Source: Pseudomonadota bacterium
GTDB lineage: Bacteria; Pseudomonadota; Gammaproteobacteria; Burkholderiales; Burkholderiaceae_C
Assembly: GCA_021848345.1 (NCBI GenBank)
Contig: JAJZUV010000014.1
Span: 22,660-86,659, forward strand
Length of the DNA: 64,000 nucleotides
Reading direction: 5' to 3'
Under the pieces are notes generated by a model that saw only the letters and a list, made by a program, of their open reading frames with translations, was not told the DNA's origin and did not search any database. Both the position numbers and the translations under genes were made by a program. Below are positions 55,349 through 64,000 of this stretch, one piece after another. Every line of letters begins with the position of its first letter. The stretch's first letter is position 1.

Positions 55349-57652
55349 TCAGGCATTGAGGGCCATCTGCGCAGCGCGTTCGAGATTGCGCTCGAGCTGG
55401 GTGCGCCCGCCCACGTAGGGGCGCGGCCAGGCGACTCCCGCGTAATGCTGCTCGGCGGCGGCGTGCAGGGTCCAGGCCGGATCCGACAGGTGCGGACGGG
55501 CCAGCGCGCACAGGTCGGCGCGTCCGGCGGCGATGATGGTGTTCACGTGGTCGCTCTCGAAGATGTTGCCCACGGCGATGGTCGGCATGCCCAGTTCGTT
55601 GCGGATCTTGTCGGAAAAGGGAGTCTGGAACATGCGTCCGTACACCGGGCGCTCGTCCTTGCTCACCTGGCCCGAGGATACGTGCACGATGTCGGCGCCG
55701 GCCTCGCGGAACAGCGCCGAGATGCGCACCGCGTCCTCCGGCGTGGTGCCGCCCGGCACCCAGTCGTGGGCCGAGATGCGCACCGACATCGGGCGCCGCG
55801 CCGGCCAGACCTCGCGCATGGCGCGGAACACCTCCAGCGGGTAGCGGCAGCGGTTCTCCAAGCTGCCGCCGTAGTCGTCGTCGCGCCGGTTGGTCAGCGG
55901 CGAGATGAAGGAAGACATCAGGTAACCGTGCGCGGCGTGGAATTCCACCATGTCGAAGCCCGCCGCCTCGGCCCGCCGCGTGGCGGCGACGAACTGGTCG
56001 CGTATCCGTTGCATGTCCTCGCGGGTCATCGCGCGCGGCACCTGCGAGACCCCCTCGATCAGCGGCAGCGCGGACGGCGCGATCAGCGGCCAGTTGCCCT
56101 CGGGCAGCGGCTGGTCGACCCCCTCCCAGGACAGGCGGGTCGAACCCTTGCGTCCGGCATGTCCGATCTGCAGCCCGATGCGCGCGCCGGTGGCCGCGTG
56201 CACGAAGTCCACCAGGCGGCGCCAGCCGGCGGTGTGCGCGTCGTTCCAGATGCCCGTGCATCCGGGGGTGATGCGCGCATCCGGGGCCACGCAGGTCATC
56301 TCGGTCAGCACCAGGCCGGCGCCGCCGAGGGCGCGCGCCGCGTAGTGCTGGAAATGGAAGTCGCCGGGCATGCCGTCGGTGGCCGAGTAGGTGCACATGG
56401 GCGAGACCACGACGCGGTTGGCCAGCTGCATGTCGCGCAGGCTGAACGGCGTGAACATCGGCGGCACGGTGGGCGAGGCGGCATCGTCGGGCAGGCCGGC
56501 GCGGCGCTGGAACCAGCGATCGAAGGACTCCACGTAGCGTGGGTCGCGCAGCTTCTGGTTGGCGTGGCCCACGCGCTGGCTGCCGGTGAGCAGCGAGAAG
56601 GCGAACTGCTCGGGCTCCATGCGCGCGTAGGTCTCGATATTCTCGAACCAGGCCATGCGGTTGCGCGCCGCGCTCTGCAGCTTCAGGGCCTCGATCTCGC
56701 GCTCGGCCTGGAAGCCGGCGAGGCGCTCGGGCACCGTGCCCTCGCTGGCGCCGAGCACCCGCGCCAGCGCGATGGCATCTTCCATCGCCAGCTTGGTGCC
56801 GGAGCCGATGGAGAAATGCGCGGTGTGCGCGGCGTCGCCGATGAGCACGATGTTGTCCTTGAACCAGCGCTCGCACAGCACGCGGTTGAACTTCTGCCAT
56901 ACCGCCGAGCCGCGCAGGTGGCGCGCGTTGGACACCAGTTCGTGGCCGTCCAGGCGCTCGGCGAACAACTGCTCGCAAAAGCGCAGGGACTGCTCCTTTT
57001 CCATGCTGTCCAGTCCGGCCCTGAGCCAGGTCTCCTCCGGCGTCTCGACGATGAAGGTGGACCAGTCCTCGTTGAAGCGGTAGGCGTGCAGGTTGAACCA
57101 GCCCCACTCGGTCTGCTTGAAGGCGAAGGTGAAGGCGTCCAGGCGCTTGCGCGTGCCCAGCCAGATGTAGCGGCAGCGGCGCACGTCGATGCGCGGGTTG
57201 AAGTGCGCTTCGTGGCGGGCGCGGGTGCGCGAGGCCACGCCGTCGGCGCCCACCACCAGGTCGTAGTCGCGCGCGTAGGCGTCGGGATCGCTGAACTCGT
57301 GTTCCCACACCATGCGCACGCCGAGTTCGGCGGCGCGGCGCTGCAGGATCTCCAGCAGCTTGATGCGGGCGATGCCGCAGAAGCCGTGGCCGCTGGAGGT
57401 GATCCGGCGGTCCTTGAAGAACACGTCGATGTCGTCCCAGTGGTGGAAGTTGGCCTCGATCTGCTCCACCACCTGCGGGTCGGCCTCGCGGAAGCCCTGC
57501 ATGGTCTGGTCGGAGAACACGATGCCCCAGCCGAAGGTGTTGTCGGCCGCGTTGCGGTCGAACACCGTGATGTCGTGGGCCGGATCGGCCTTTTTCATCA
57601 GGATGGCGAAATACAGTCCGGCGGGTCCGCCGCCCAGGCATGCGATGCGCAT
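55349..57652 (-). CDS. Bifunctional 2-aminobenzoyl-CoA monooxygenase/reductase or salicylyl-CoA 5-hydroxylase-type fusion
   Basis: Two-enzyme fusion of 767 residues. Residues 1 to about 375 are an FAD monooxygenase ([44 protein letters not shown]). Residues about 395-765 are an Old Yellow Enzyme-type FMN reductase ([51 protein letters not shown]). This architecture is that of 2-aminobenzoyl-CoA monooxygenase/reductase of Azoarcus evansii, which hydroxylates and reduces the CoA-bound ring without oxygenolytic cleavage. GGAGAG 7 bases before the ATG at 57652 fixes the start. The ligase in the same operon points to 2-aminobenzoate; salicylate is the main alternative. Confidence 0.88.
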   Translation of the reverse strand: MRIACLGGGPAGLYFAILMKKADPAHDITVFDRNAADNTFGWGIVFSDQTMQGFREADPQVVEQIEANFHHWDDIDVFFKDRRITSSGHGFCGIARIKLLEILQRRAAELGVRMVWEHEFSDPDAYARDYDLVVGADGVASRTRARHEAHFNPRIDVRRCRYIWLGTRKRLDAFTFAFKQTEWGWFNLHAYRFNEDWSTFIVETPEETWLRAGLDSMEKEQSLRFCEQLFAERLDGHELVSNARHLRGSAVWQKFNRVLCERWFKDNIVLIGDAAHTAHFSIGSGTKLAMEDAIALARVLGASEGTVPERLAGFQAEREIEALKLQSAARNRMAWFENIETYARMEPEQFAFSLLTGSQRVGHANQKLRDPRYVESFDRWFQRRAGLPDDAASPTVPPMFTPFSLRDMQLANRVVVSPMCTYSATDGMPGDFHFQHYAARALGGAGLVLTEMTCVAPDARITPGCTGIWNDAHTAGWRRLVDFVHAATGARIGLQIGHAGRKGSTRLSWEGVDQPLPEGNWPLIAPSALPLIEGVSQVPRAMTREDMQRIRDQFVAATRRAEAAGFDMVEFHAAHGYLMSSFISPLTNRRDDDYGGSLENRCRYPLEVFRAMREVWPARRPMSVRISAHDWVPGGTTPEDAVRISALFREAGADIVHVSSGQVSKDERPVYGRMFQTPFSDKIRNELGMPTIAVGNIFESDHVNTIIAAGRADLCALARPHLSDPAWTLHAAAEQHYAGVAWPRPYVGGRTQLERNLERAAQMALNA

Positions 57653-57788
57653 CGTCGTCTCTCCGCTGGCCGACCCGCCCGGGCGCCCTTCGGGCATGCC
57701 GGCGAGTCCTTGACCCATAAGTAGTTTAACTATGAAGCAAAAGCCGAAAAAAACGCCCTCGTCCTGCCGGGCCCGCCGCGCGGCGGGC
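57653..57788 (-). promoter_or_regulatory. Internal promoter/operator region with palindrome TAGTTTAACTA
   Basis: The only gap over 35 bp in the minus operon. It contains the AT-rich perfect palindrome TAGTTTAACTA at 57722-57732 in otherwise GC-rich DNA, immediately downstream (in transcription) of the MarR gene and about 70 bp before the monooxygenase start. It is a strong candidate operator for that MarR protein and suggests a second promoter for the catabolic genes. Confidence 0.55.
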
Positions 57789-58379
57789 CTACGGCATCGC
57801 GGGGGCCAGCTGGTTCTTCAGGTTGCCCAGCAATTCATGCAATTCCGACAGGTGCTGCTCGCCCAGCGGGGCCAGCAGCGACACCACCCATTGTTCGTGT
57901 TGCGCGGCCATGCGCGCGAACTGCGCGCGGCCCTGGCGGGTCAGGCACAGGTGGTAGGCGCGGCGGTCGGTCGGATCGTCGCGACGCTCCACCAGGCCCT
58001 CGGCGACCAGGCGGTCGGCCAGCCCGGTGACGTTGCCCCCGGTGACCATCAGCAGCTTGGAGACCTCGCGCATGCGCAGCCCGTCGGGGTAGCGGTACAG
58101 CTGGGACATGAGGTCGAAGCGCGCCAGCGAGGTGTCGAACACCTCGCGCATGCGGGTGCGCAGCTCGGACTCCAGCAGGTTGTGGCAGGCCAGCAGGCGC
58201 AGCCACAGGCGCAGCGCCACATGGTCTCCGGGTGCCGCGGACTCGGCGGCTTCGGGGGATGGGGAGGGGGTCTTCGGCATGGGCAGTTCGCTGGCCGCGC
58301 GAAGCAGCAGCGCAGGCGCGTCGGCACTGCGTAGTGTATCGGCTGCCCGCGGGGCGCCGCGCGACGGCGGGTGGTTCAT
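57789..58379 (-). CDS. MarR family regulator of the aminobenzoyl-CoA operon
   Basis: Winged-helix regulator of 196 residues: helices [26 protein letters not shown], recognition region [45 protein letters not shown]. The ATG at 58379 overlaps the ligase stop (ATGA), which supports coupling; the first 50 residues are Pro/Ala-rich and disordered, and an internal ATG at 58280 is possible. MarR proteins in CoA-dependent aromatic operons usually bind the aryl-CoA. The palindrome at 57722-57732 is its likely site. Confidence 0.87.
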   Translation of the reverse strand: MNHPPSRGAPRAADTLRSADAPALLLRAASELPMPKTPSPSPEAAESAAPGDHVALRLWLRLLACHNLLESELRTRMREVFDTSLARFDLMSQLYRYPDGLRMREVSKLLMVTGGNVTGLADRLVAEGLVERRDDPTDRRAYHLCLTRQGRAQFARMAAQHEQWVVSLLAPLGEQHLSELHELLGNLKNQLAPAMP

Positions 58380-59965
58380 GGCGAGTCCTTCAGCCGGAAG
58401 CGCTGCAGTTTGCCGGTCTCGGTGCGCGGCAGCTCCGTCACGAAACGGATCGCGCGGGGATACTTGTAGGGCGCCGCGTGGTTCTTGACGTAGTCCTGCA
58501 GCTGCGCCACCAGGGCCTGGTCGCCCGCGAAACCCTCGCGCAGCACCACGAAGGCCTTGACGATCTGGCCTCGCGCCTCGTCGGCCACGCCGATGACCGC
58601 GCAGTCGGCCACCGCCGGATGCTCGAGCAGCACCGACTCGACCTCCGGGCCGGCCACGTTGTAGCCCGAGGTGATGATCATGTCGTCCACCCGCGCGTGG
58701 TAGTAGAAGTAGCCGTCGGCGTCCGCGTGGTAGGTGTCGCCGGTCAGGTTCCAGCCGTCGCGCACGTAGCGGGTCTGGCGTTCGTCGGCCAGGTAGCGGC
58801 AGCCGGTCGGGCCGCGCACCGCCAGGGTTCCGGTCTGGCCGACGGGCACGTCGCGCATGTCGCCGTCGACCAGTCGCGCCTGGTAGCCGGGCAGCACCCG
58901 CCCCACCGCGCCTTCGCGGTAGTCCTCCGGCGCGGAGGCGATATAGATGTGCATCATCTCGGTGCCGCCGACGCCGTCGTACATGCCGGCGTCGCTGACC
59001 GCTTGCCACTGCTGGCGCGTGGCCAGGTTCAGCGCCTCTCCGGCCGACACGCATTTGCGCAGGCTGCGCAGGTCCTGGCGATCGCCCAGAGCTGCCAGCT
59101 GGCGGTAGCCGGTCGGCGAGGTCACGCAGATGGTCGCCCGGTGGCGCGCGATGGCCTCCACCAGGCGCGGCGGAGTGGGGCTTTCCAGCAGCACGGTGGC
59201 CGCGCGCGCGTGCAGCGCGAAGCACAGCAGCCCGCCCAGGCCGAAGGTGAAGGCCAGCGGCGGCGTGCCGATGAACACATCGTCCCGCGAGGGCTTCAGG
59301 CAGTGGCGGGGAAACACCTCGCACATCGCCAGCACGTCGCGGTGTGCGTGCACGCAACCCTTGGGCACCCCGGTGGTACCGGAGGTGAAGGCGATCAGCG
59401 CGGGCTCGTCGGCGGCGCTGTCCCAGGCCTCGAAGCCGGGGGCCGAGGCGGCCAGGCGGCGTTCGAAGTCGGCGTCGCCCACCAGCAGGACCTGGCGCAG
59501 CGTCGGACAGTCGGCGGCCGCCAGGTCGAGTTCGGCGTGCAGCGAGGCCGCGCACAGCGCATGCGAGATCTGCGCCTGCTGGACGATCTGGCGCAGCTCC
59601 TTGGCGCGCAGCAGGGGCATCGAGCCCACGGCCACGCCGCCGGCCTTCCACACGGCGAGCCAGCAGGCGGCCAGCCACGGCGAATTGGCGCCGCGCAGCA
59701 GCACGCGGTTGCCCGGCACCAGGTCGAGCTGCTCGCGCAGCACCCGGGCCAGGCGGTCCACCCGGTCCTGCAGTTCGCGGTAGCTCCAGGCCTCGGACTG
59801 CCCGTACACCGCGATGCGCTCGCCGTGGCCCTCGGCCACCGCGCGGTCGAGCAGCTCCACGCAGGCGTTGAGACGGGGCGGAAAATCCAGCCCGGGCCCG
59901 TCGAACAGAAGGTGCGGCCACTGCTCCGGCGGCGGCAGGTTGCGGCGTACGAAGTCGTCTTGCAT
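58376..59965 (-). CDS. 2-aminobenzoate-CoA ligase / benzoate-CoA ligase family
   Basis: AMP-forming aryl-CoA ligase of 529 residues. The opening QDDFVRRNLPPPEQWPHLLFD is typical of 2-aminobenzoate-CoA ligases. Motifs: FTSGTTGVPKGCVHAHRD, GVGGTEMMHIYIAS, LTGDTYHADADGYF, DDMIITSGYNVAGPEVE and catalytic Lys in ETGKLQRF. It is the first gene of the operon and activates the substrate for the fused monooxygenase. Its promoter must lie in the 3' end of the AraC gene. Anthranilate is preferred as substrate because of the monooxygenase/reductase partner. Confidence 0.9.
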   Translation of the reverse strand: MQDDFVRRNLPPPEQWPHLLFDGPGLDFPPRLNACVELLDRAVAEGHGERIAVYGQSEAWSYRELQDRVDRLARVLREQLDLVPGNRVLLRGANSPWLAACWLAVWKAGGVAVGSMPLLRAKELRQIVQQAQISHALCAASLHAELDLAAADCPTLRQVLLVGDADFERRLAASAPGFEAWDSAADEPALIAFTSGTTGVPKGCVHAHRDVLAMCEVFPRHCLKPSRDDVFIGTPPLAFTFGLGGLLCFALHARAATVLLESPTPPRLVEAIARHRATICVTSPTGYRQLAALGDRQDLRSLRKCVSAGEALNLATRQQWQAVSDAGMYDGVGGTEMMHIYIASAPEDYREGAVGRVLPGYQARLVDGDMRDVPVGQTGTLAVRGPTGCRYLADERQTRYVRDGWNLTGDTYHADADGYFYYHARVDDMIITSGYNVAGPEVESVLLEHPAVADCAVIGVADEARGQIVKAFVVLREGFAGDQALVAQLQDYVKNHAAPYKYPRAIRFVTELPRTETGKLQRFRLKDSP

Positions 59966-59997
59966 GGCTCCCAGTGGAGCACGCGCAAGTCCTTTAG

Positions 59998-61038
59998 TCA
60001 AGAACGGTTTATACCTAAACCATCTCCGCGCAGGGTCTCCGAGGGGCTGACGCCGAAGGTCTCGCGGTACTGGGCCGCGAAGCGGCTCATGTGCACGAAA
60101 CCAAAGGCCAGTGCGACCTGGGTCACCGACCGGCCGCAGCCCGGGTCGCGCAGCGCGGCGCGCACCGCGAGCAGGCGCTGGTGGCGCGCGTAGGCCAGCG
60201 GAGACATCCCGAAATGGCGCTTGAAGGCCCCCTCCAGGGTGCGCCGGCTCACGCAGGCGTCGCGCGCGATGGCGTCCAGGCTCAGCGCCTGGTCCAGGTG
60301 GGCGTGGATGTAGTCGCGTGCGCGCCGCAGGCAGCGCTGCGTGGCGGCGCCGGCCGGCGGCTTCGGCTCCTCGTCGCCGGGCAGGCGCAGCAGCGTGCTG
60401 AAGGCCGATACCAGGAACTGCTCGATGGCGGCGCGCGCGGCGGCGTGGCGCAACCAGGCGTCCGGGTGGCGGTCCAGGTTCAGGATCAGGTCCAGCGCGG
60501 CCTGCCACCAGGCAGCCACCTCGGCATCCCGGCGCGAGCGCGACAGCGCGAAGCGAGGCGAGACAGCGCGGCCGCCGGCGTCCGCGCAGCGATCGACGGC
60601 GTCGCAGGGCACGCGCAGCAGGATCATCGAACAGTCCTCGCTCCAGCGCATCAGGCTCACCGCATGCGGCTGCAACACGCTGAGGGTATGGGCGTCGACT
60701 GCCACCTGCTGGCCGTCGCAGCGCAGTTCGGCGCGCCCGCTGAGGGGGATCTGCACCATGTAGAAGTCGCCGCGCGCGCCGGGGTCGATGAGCACCTCGG
60801 CCCCATAGGCCAGCGCGTTCACCGAGATGTCCCCCAGAGAGAGTCGGTTGTGGCGCACGCGCAGCGTCTGCCGGCCGGAGCCCAGGGCCAGGCGGTGGGG
60901 CGAGAACACGGCGCCCATGCGACGGCTGACCTCCTCGGGGTCGCTGCTGCGCAGGAAGGGAAAACCATCCAGCGGAAGCCGGCTGGGGCTGTTCGAGGAT
61001 GAAGCTTGCATGTCGCGCGGGCCGGGAAACGCGGTCAC
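59998..61038 (-). CDS. AraC family regulator with XylS-type N-terminal domain
   Basis: Transcription activator of 346 residues: an AraC_binding_2 domain (about 40-215; DFYMVQIPLSGRAEL, LQPHAV) and a double HTH at the C-terminus (ARDYIHAHLDQALSLDAIARDACVSRRTLEGAFKRHFGMSPLAYARHQRL, VALAFGFVHMSRFAAQYRETFGVSPSETL). The start is a GTG at 61038 with GAGGG 3 bases away; an ATG at 61011 is possible. It is divergent from the FAD-oxidoreductase/cyclase/porin genes and could control them and the ligase operon that starts just after it. Relatives respond to aromatic acids. Confidence 0.85.
   Translation of the reverse strand: MTAFPGPRDMQASSSNSPSRLPLDGFPFLRSSDPEEVSRRMGAVFSPHRLALGSGRQTLRVRHNRLSLGDISVNALAYGAEVLIDPGARGDFYMVQIPLSGRAELRCDGQQVAVDAHTLSVLQPHAVSLMRWSEDCSMILLRVPCDAVDRCADAGGRAVSPRFALSRSRRDAEVAAWWQAALDLILNLDRHPDAWLRHAAARAAIEQFLVSAFSTLLRLPGDEEPKPPAGAATQRCLRRARDYIHAHLDQALSLDAIARDACVSRRTLEGAFKRHFGMSPLAYARHQRLLAVRAALRDPGCGRSVTQVALAFGFVHMSRFAAQYRETFGVSPSETLRGDGLGINRS
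60006..60021. promoter_or_regulatory. Inverted repeat GGTTTA-N4-TAAACC upstream of the ligase
   Basis: Perfect 6-bp arms with a TACC spacer lie inside the last codons of the AraC gene, about 41 bp before the ligase start. The region is AT-rich against a GC-rich background. It is probably the operator of the aminobenzoyl-CoA operon, with TTGACT just downstream as a possible -35 element. Confidence 0.5.
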
Positions 61039-61218
61039 GTTCCCTCGGGGGGGCCGGAAATGCGGCTGAGTATCCGCTCCAGTCCCTCGGCATGCGGCTA
61101 GGTGATATCCCTAGTCGATGACAAGTTCGCGGAATTCCTGCGCAAATCGGATGCCCGAGGCCGCGGGAACGCGCTTTGCGGATAGTGTCTTTGGCGCCGA
61201 CGCGGCAGCATCCCTGGC
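61039..61218. promoter_or_regulatory. Divergent control region AraC / FAD oxidoreductase
   Basis: A 180-bp gap between divergent genes. It holds the inverted repeat CTAGG-N7-CCTAG (61098-61114), a candidate regulator site, and GATAGTGT near 61180-61190 as a possible -10 for the rightward operon. The FAD gene start at 61219 lacks a clear ribosome site. Confidence 0.45.
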
Positions 61219-62820
61219 ATGCCGAACTCCTCGTCCTCCCCCTTCGACGTGCTGCTCGTGGGCAGCGGCATCAACTCCCTGGTGTGCGCCGCGCTGCTGG
61301 CGCGCGACGGGCGGCGCGTGCACGTGCTCGAACGCGAGCCGGTGCACGGCGGCTGCATCCGCACCGACGAGCTGACCCTGCCCGGCTTCGCCCACGACAC
61401 CCTGTCCACCGCGCACCCCTTGTTCGTGGTCGGCCCGGCGCACGCGGCGCTGGGCGAGGCCATGCGTCAGGCGGGGATGGAATACTGCAACAACGACACG
61501 CCGACCGGGGTGTTGATGCCCGACGGCGCCAGCCTGGTGCTGTCGACCTCGCGCGAGCGCAACGTGCAGGCCTTCGAGGCCTGCCGACCGGGCGCTGGCG
61601 CCGCCTATGCCGCGGCGATGGCCGAGGTGCAGGACAACGCGGAACTGGTGTTCGCGCTGCTGGGCCAGGAACTGTGGCGCTGGCCCACCGCGAAGATGCT
61701 CGCGCGCAAGGCCTGGAAACAGGGAGCCCTGCCGCTGTCGGGCTTTTTCGGCGCGGCGCTGGAACCGGCGCGCGCCTGGCTGCAGCGGGCCTTCGGCGAC
61801 GCCGATTCGCCGGTCGCCGCGCTGCTGGCGCCGTGGACCCTGCACACCGGACTGGGGCCGGATTCGCCGGTGTCGGCGCTGATGGACAAGGTGGTCGCCT
61901 TCACGCTGGAGGCGGTGGGCATTCCGCTGGTCAAGGGGGGCAACGCCGGCACGGTGCGCGCGCTGCGCAGCCTGATCGAGCAGGCCGGCGGCAGCCTGGA
62001 GACCGGAGCCGACGTGGAGCAGGTGCTGGTGCGGGGCGGCCGCGCCTGCGGCGTGCGCCTGCGCGGCGGGCGCGAGCTGCTGGCCTCCGACGTGGTGTGC
62101 AGCGTCACGCCCACCCAGCTGTACCTGCGCCTGCTGTCCGAGCACAAGCTGCCGCCGGAGGTGCTGCAGCAGGCGCGCGCCTACCGCTACGGCAAGGGCA
62201 ATATGCAGATCCACCTGGCCCTGTCCGAGGCGCCGCGCTGGCCCGACGCGGCGCTGGGCAGCGCCACCTACCTGCACCTGAGCGGCGGGACCAATGCCGT
62301 GTCGCGCGCCGTCAACGAAGCCGAGCGCGGGCTGCTGCCGGCGCAACCCACCATCTGCGTGGCCCAGCCCACCGCGGTGGACCCGAGCCGCGCCCCCGAA
62401 GGGCGCCACATCCTGTGGATCCAGTTGCCCGAATGCCCGCGCGAGCCGCGCGGCGACGCGGCCGGCGAGATCGCCGTGGATCCCGGCGCGGGCTGGACCC
62501 CGGCGCTGCGGGAGGCCTACGCCGACCGGGTGCTCGCGGCCGTCGCCCGCCACGCGCCGAACCTTCCCGACAGCATCCTCGGGCGCAGCGTGCTGTCACC
62601 GGCCGACCTGGAGCGCCTGAACATCAACCTGGTCGGCGGCGACCCGTACGGCGGCGACTGCGGGCTCGACCAGTCCTTCCTGTGGCGCCCGCTGCGCGGG
62701 CAGCGCAACCACGAGACTCCCATCGCCCACCTGTGGCACATAGGAGCCTCCACCCACCCCGGGCCCGGCCTGGGCGGCACCTCGGGCTTCCACGTGGCCG
62801 GCCTGCTGGGCCGACACTGA
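61219..62820 (+). CDS. FAD-dependent oxidoreductase, phytoene-desaturase-like (COG1233-type)
   Basis: Flavoprotein of 533 residues. The N-terminal dinucleotide fold reads VLLVGSGINSLVCAALLARDGRRVHVLERE, followed by HDTLSTAHPLF, and the C-terminal FAD motif is PGPGLGGTSGFHVAGLL. It belongs with CrtI-like NAD(P)/FAD oxidoreductases, yet no carotenoid genes are nearby. Followed after 66 bp by an isatin-hydrolase-like cyclase and then an outer-membrane protein, so it probably oxidises or desaturates a heterocyclic intermediate. Substrate unknown. Confidence 0.82.
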   Translation: MPNSSSSPFDVLLVGSGINSLVCAALLARDGRRVHVLEREPVHGGCIRTDELTLPGFAHDTLSTAHPLFVVGPAHAALGEAMRQAGMEYCNNDTPTGVLMPDGASLVLSTSRERNVQAFEACRPGAGAAYAAAMAEVQDNAELVFALLGQELWRWPTAKMLARKAWKQGALPLSGFFGAALEPARAWLQRAFGDADSPVAALLAPWTLHTGLGPDSPVSALMDKVVAFTLEAVGIPLVKGGNAGTVRALRSLIEQAGGSLETGADVEQVLVRGGRACGVRLRGGRELLASDVVCSVTPTQLYLRLLSEHKLPPEVLQQARAYRYGKGNMQIHLALSEAPRWPDAALGSATYLHLSGGTNAVSRAVNEAERGLLPAQPTICVAQPTAVDPSRAPEGRHILWIQLPECPREPRGDAAGEIAVDPGAGWTPALREAYADRVLAAVARHAPNLPDSILGRSVLSPADLERLNINLVGGDPYGGDCGLDQSFLWRPLRGQRNHETPIAHLWHIGASTHPGPGLGGTSGFHVAGLLGRH

Positions 62821-62886
62821 GGCGGCCGCCGAAGCAGGGCGCATCCGTACCCCACGACTTTCCACCTTTCCGACGAGGAGCCTCGC

Positions 62887-63669
62887 ATGCCCGAGCAACT
62901 TTCCGCCTTCGCCTCCGCCCTGGCCGCCGGCTCGATCCGCGTGGTCGACCTGACCCAGACCCTGAACGAGGAATTCCCGCCGCTGCAACTGCCTCCCCAG
63001 TTCGGCCAGGTGTGGGGCTTCAAGCGCGAACGCATCAGCCATTATGACGAGCAGGGCCCCGCGTGGTACTGGAACAATTTCTCCTGCGGCGAACACACCG
63101 GAACCCACTTCGACGCCCCGGCCCACTGGGTCACCGGCAAGGATTACGCGGCCAACACCGTGGACACCATCGAGCCGCGGCGCTTCATCGCGCCGGCCTG
63201 CGTGGTCGACGCCAGCGCCGAGGTGGCGGCCGACCCGGACTGGCTGCTCGGCGTGGACTTCCTGCAGGCCTGGGAGGCTCGCCACGGACGCATCGCCTCC
63301 GGTTCCTGGCTGATCTTCCGCACCGACTGGTCGCGCCGGGTGAGCGATCCGGCCGCCTTCCTCAACATGCGCGAGGACGGCGCCCACACCCCGGGGCCGA
63401 CCCAGCAGACCGTGGAGTGGCTGATCCGCGAGCGCGACGTGCAGGGATTCGGCGTGGAGACCATCAACACCGACGCCGGCCAGTCCTACGCCTGGCCGCT
63501 GCCCTATCCCTGCCACACGCTGATGCACGGCGCCAACAAGTACGGCCTGCAGTGCCTGAAGAACCTGGACCAGCTGCCGCCCAAGGGCGCGCTCATTTTC
63601 AGCGCGCCGCTGAAGATCGAGCAGGGCTCGGGCTCGCCGCTGCGGGTCCTGGCGCTGGTGCAGGACTGA
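62887..63669 (+). CDS. Cyclase-family metal-dependent hydrolase, isatin-hydrolase-like (second copy)
   Basis: Paralogue of the protein at 40443, 260 residues, close in size to known isatin hydrolases. Metal motif His70-TGT-His74-F-Asp76-APA-His80. Long blocks are shared with the first copy (GPAWYWNNFSCGEHTGTHFD; YPCHTLMHGANKYGLQCL). GAGGAG lies about 8 bases before the ATG. A short GCGGC/GCCGC hairpin directly follows the stop. Having a second copy under AraC rather than MarR control suggests a different inducer or a related substrate. Confidence 0.85.
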   Translation: MPEQLSAFASALAAGSIRVVDLTQTLNEEFPPLQLPPQFGQVWGFKRERISHYDEQGPAWYWNNFSCGEHTGTHFDAPAHWVTGKDYAANTVDTIEPRRFIAPACVVDASAEVAADPDWLLGVDFLQAWEARHGRIASGSWLIFRTDWSRRVSDPAAFLNMREDGAHTPGPTQQTVEWLIRERDVQGFGVETINTDAGQSYAWPLPYPCHTLMHGANKYGLQCLKNLDQLPPKGALIFSAPLKIEQGSGSPLRVLALVQD

Positions 63670-63717
63670 AGCGGCGAAGCCGCGAAGCCCACCATTCAAA
63701 ACCACGGAGACATCCCG

Positions 63718-64000
63718 ATGAACACCAAGATTTCCCGCAAGCTCGTCGTCGGCGCGCTGGCCCTGGGGGCGGCCTGTGCGCTGCCCGCCGCGCATGCCGG
63801 CAACCTGGAGCCGGCGGGCATCAACACCGGCGGCACGAGCTTTTTCGACGGCTTCGGCGCCACCAAGCCGGGCCTGGCCTACCTGGGCTACTACCAGTAC
63901 CAGAGCTACAACCGCATCGACGACAACAACGGCAACGAGTCGCCGGGCTTCAAGAGCCCGAACATCGACGTGTTCCTGATGCTCAACCAGCTGGCCTACA
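63718..64000 (+). CDS. Outer-membrane transporter, Phenol_MetA_deg family, cut by window end
   Basis: Only the first 94 codons are in the window. Residues 1-27 are a signal peptide (RKLVVGALALGAACALPAAHA). The mature start (TSFFDGFGATKPGLAYLGYYQYQSYNRIDDNNGN) matches the meta-pathway phenol degradation/SphA-like beta-barrel family, which lies next to aromatic catabolic genes and is thought to aid uptake of hydrophobic compounds. GGAG lies about 8 bases before the ATG. It extends the operon begun at 61219. Confidence 0.8.
   Translation, partial: MNTKISRKLVVGALALGAACALPAAHAGNLEPAGINTGGTSFFDGFGATKPGLAYLGYYQYQSYNRIDDNNGNESPGFKSPNIDVFLMLNQLAY

Noticed and set aside
61219..62820. Carotenoid biosynthesis (phytoene desaturase)
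   Set aside because: Only the broad CrtI-like flavoprotein fold matches; no phytoene synthase or other carotenoid gene is nearby, and the neighbours are catabolic.

Overview
The window is high-GC DNA (about 70% by eye) with dense operons, many ATGA start/stop overlaps and an even mix of strands. Gene content points to a betaproteobacterium of the order Burkholderiales: cydDC/cydABX, a minor-pilin operon with pilY1, a dialkylglycine decarboxylase closely resembling the Burkholderia cepacia enzyme, a Lrp-linked fused indolepyruvate:ferredoxin oxidoreductase, and CoA-linked aromatic catabolism. The genus cannot be fixed from the sequence alone. No prophage, insertion sequence, CRISPR array, rRNA or convincing tRNA gene was seen.

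Layout. (1) 1-3300: 3'-truncated indolepyruvate:ferredoxin oxidoreductase (-) divergent from an Lrp-type regulator. (2) 3316-7005: large membrane PAS/GGDEF/EAL protein with a degenerate GGDEF and an intact EAL. (3) 7365-14205: cytochrome bd assembly exporter cydDC (+) facing cydABX (-), with an FNR-like box and an unusual 63-residue CydX. (4) 14531-20932: minor pilin operon ending in a PilY1-like protein with an N-terminal lectin-like domain. (5) 20934-30619: housekeeping and transport genes (AlkA-like glycosylase, GNAT, three MFS carriers, LysR with dgdA, a binding-domain protein, an alpha/beta hydrolase). (6) 30874-32968: octopine-dehydrogenase-like plus 3-hydroxyacyl-CoA dehydrogenase pair. 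(7) 33000-49436: a large + strand catabolic operon behind a divergent MarR gene: reductase, two Rieske oxygenase alpha/beta pairs, CoA ligase, a thiolase-fold protein without the catalytic Cys and His, a DUF35-SDR fusion, an isatin-hydrolase-like cyclase, an SDR, a V4R-like protein, and a branched-chain-amino-acid-type ABC importer. (8) 49599-59965: a - strand ten-gene operon of the 2-aminobenzoyl-CoA type: ligase, MarR, fused monooxygenase/Old-Yellow-type reductase, SDR, hydratases, acyl-CoA dehydrogenases, thioesterase, RidA. (9) 59998-64000: AraC regulator divergent from an FAD oxidoreductase, a second cyclase and a Phenol_MetA-type outer-membrane protein cut by the window end.

How the genes may fit together (inference). 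Regions 7 to 9 read as one aerobic route for an indole compound, most simply indole-3-acetate (auxin). The importer would take it up. The Rieske oxygenases would convert it to dioxindole-3-acetate. The CoA ligase would activate it. The thiolase-like/DUF35 pair would cleave the side chain in a retro-aldol step, giving isatin and acetyl-CoA. A cyclase-family isatin hydrolase would open the ring to isatinate. Anthranilate, or anthraniloyl-CoA directly, would then enter the 2-aminobenzoyl-CoA operon and leave as central metabolites. Each step agrees with known family chemistry, but substrate identity is not proven by sequence.
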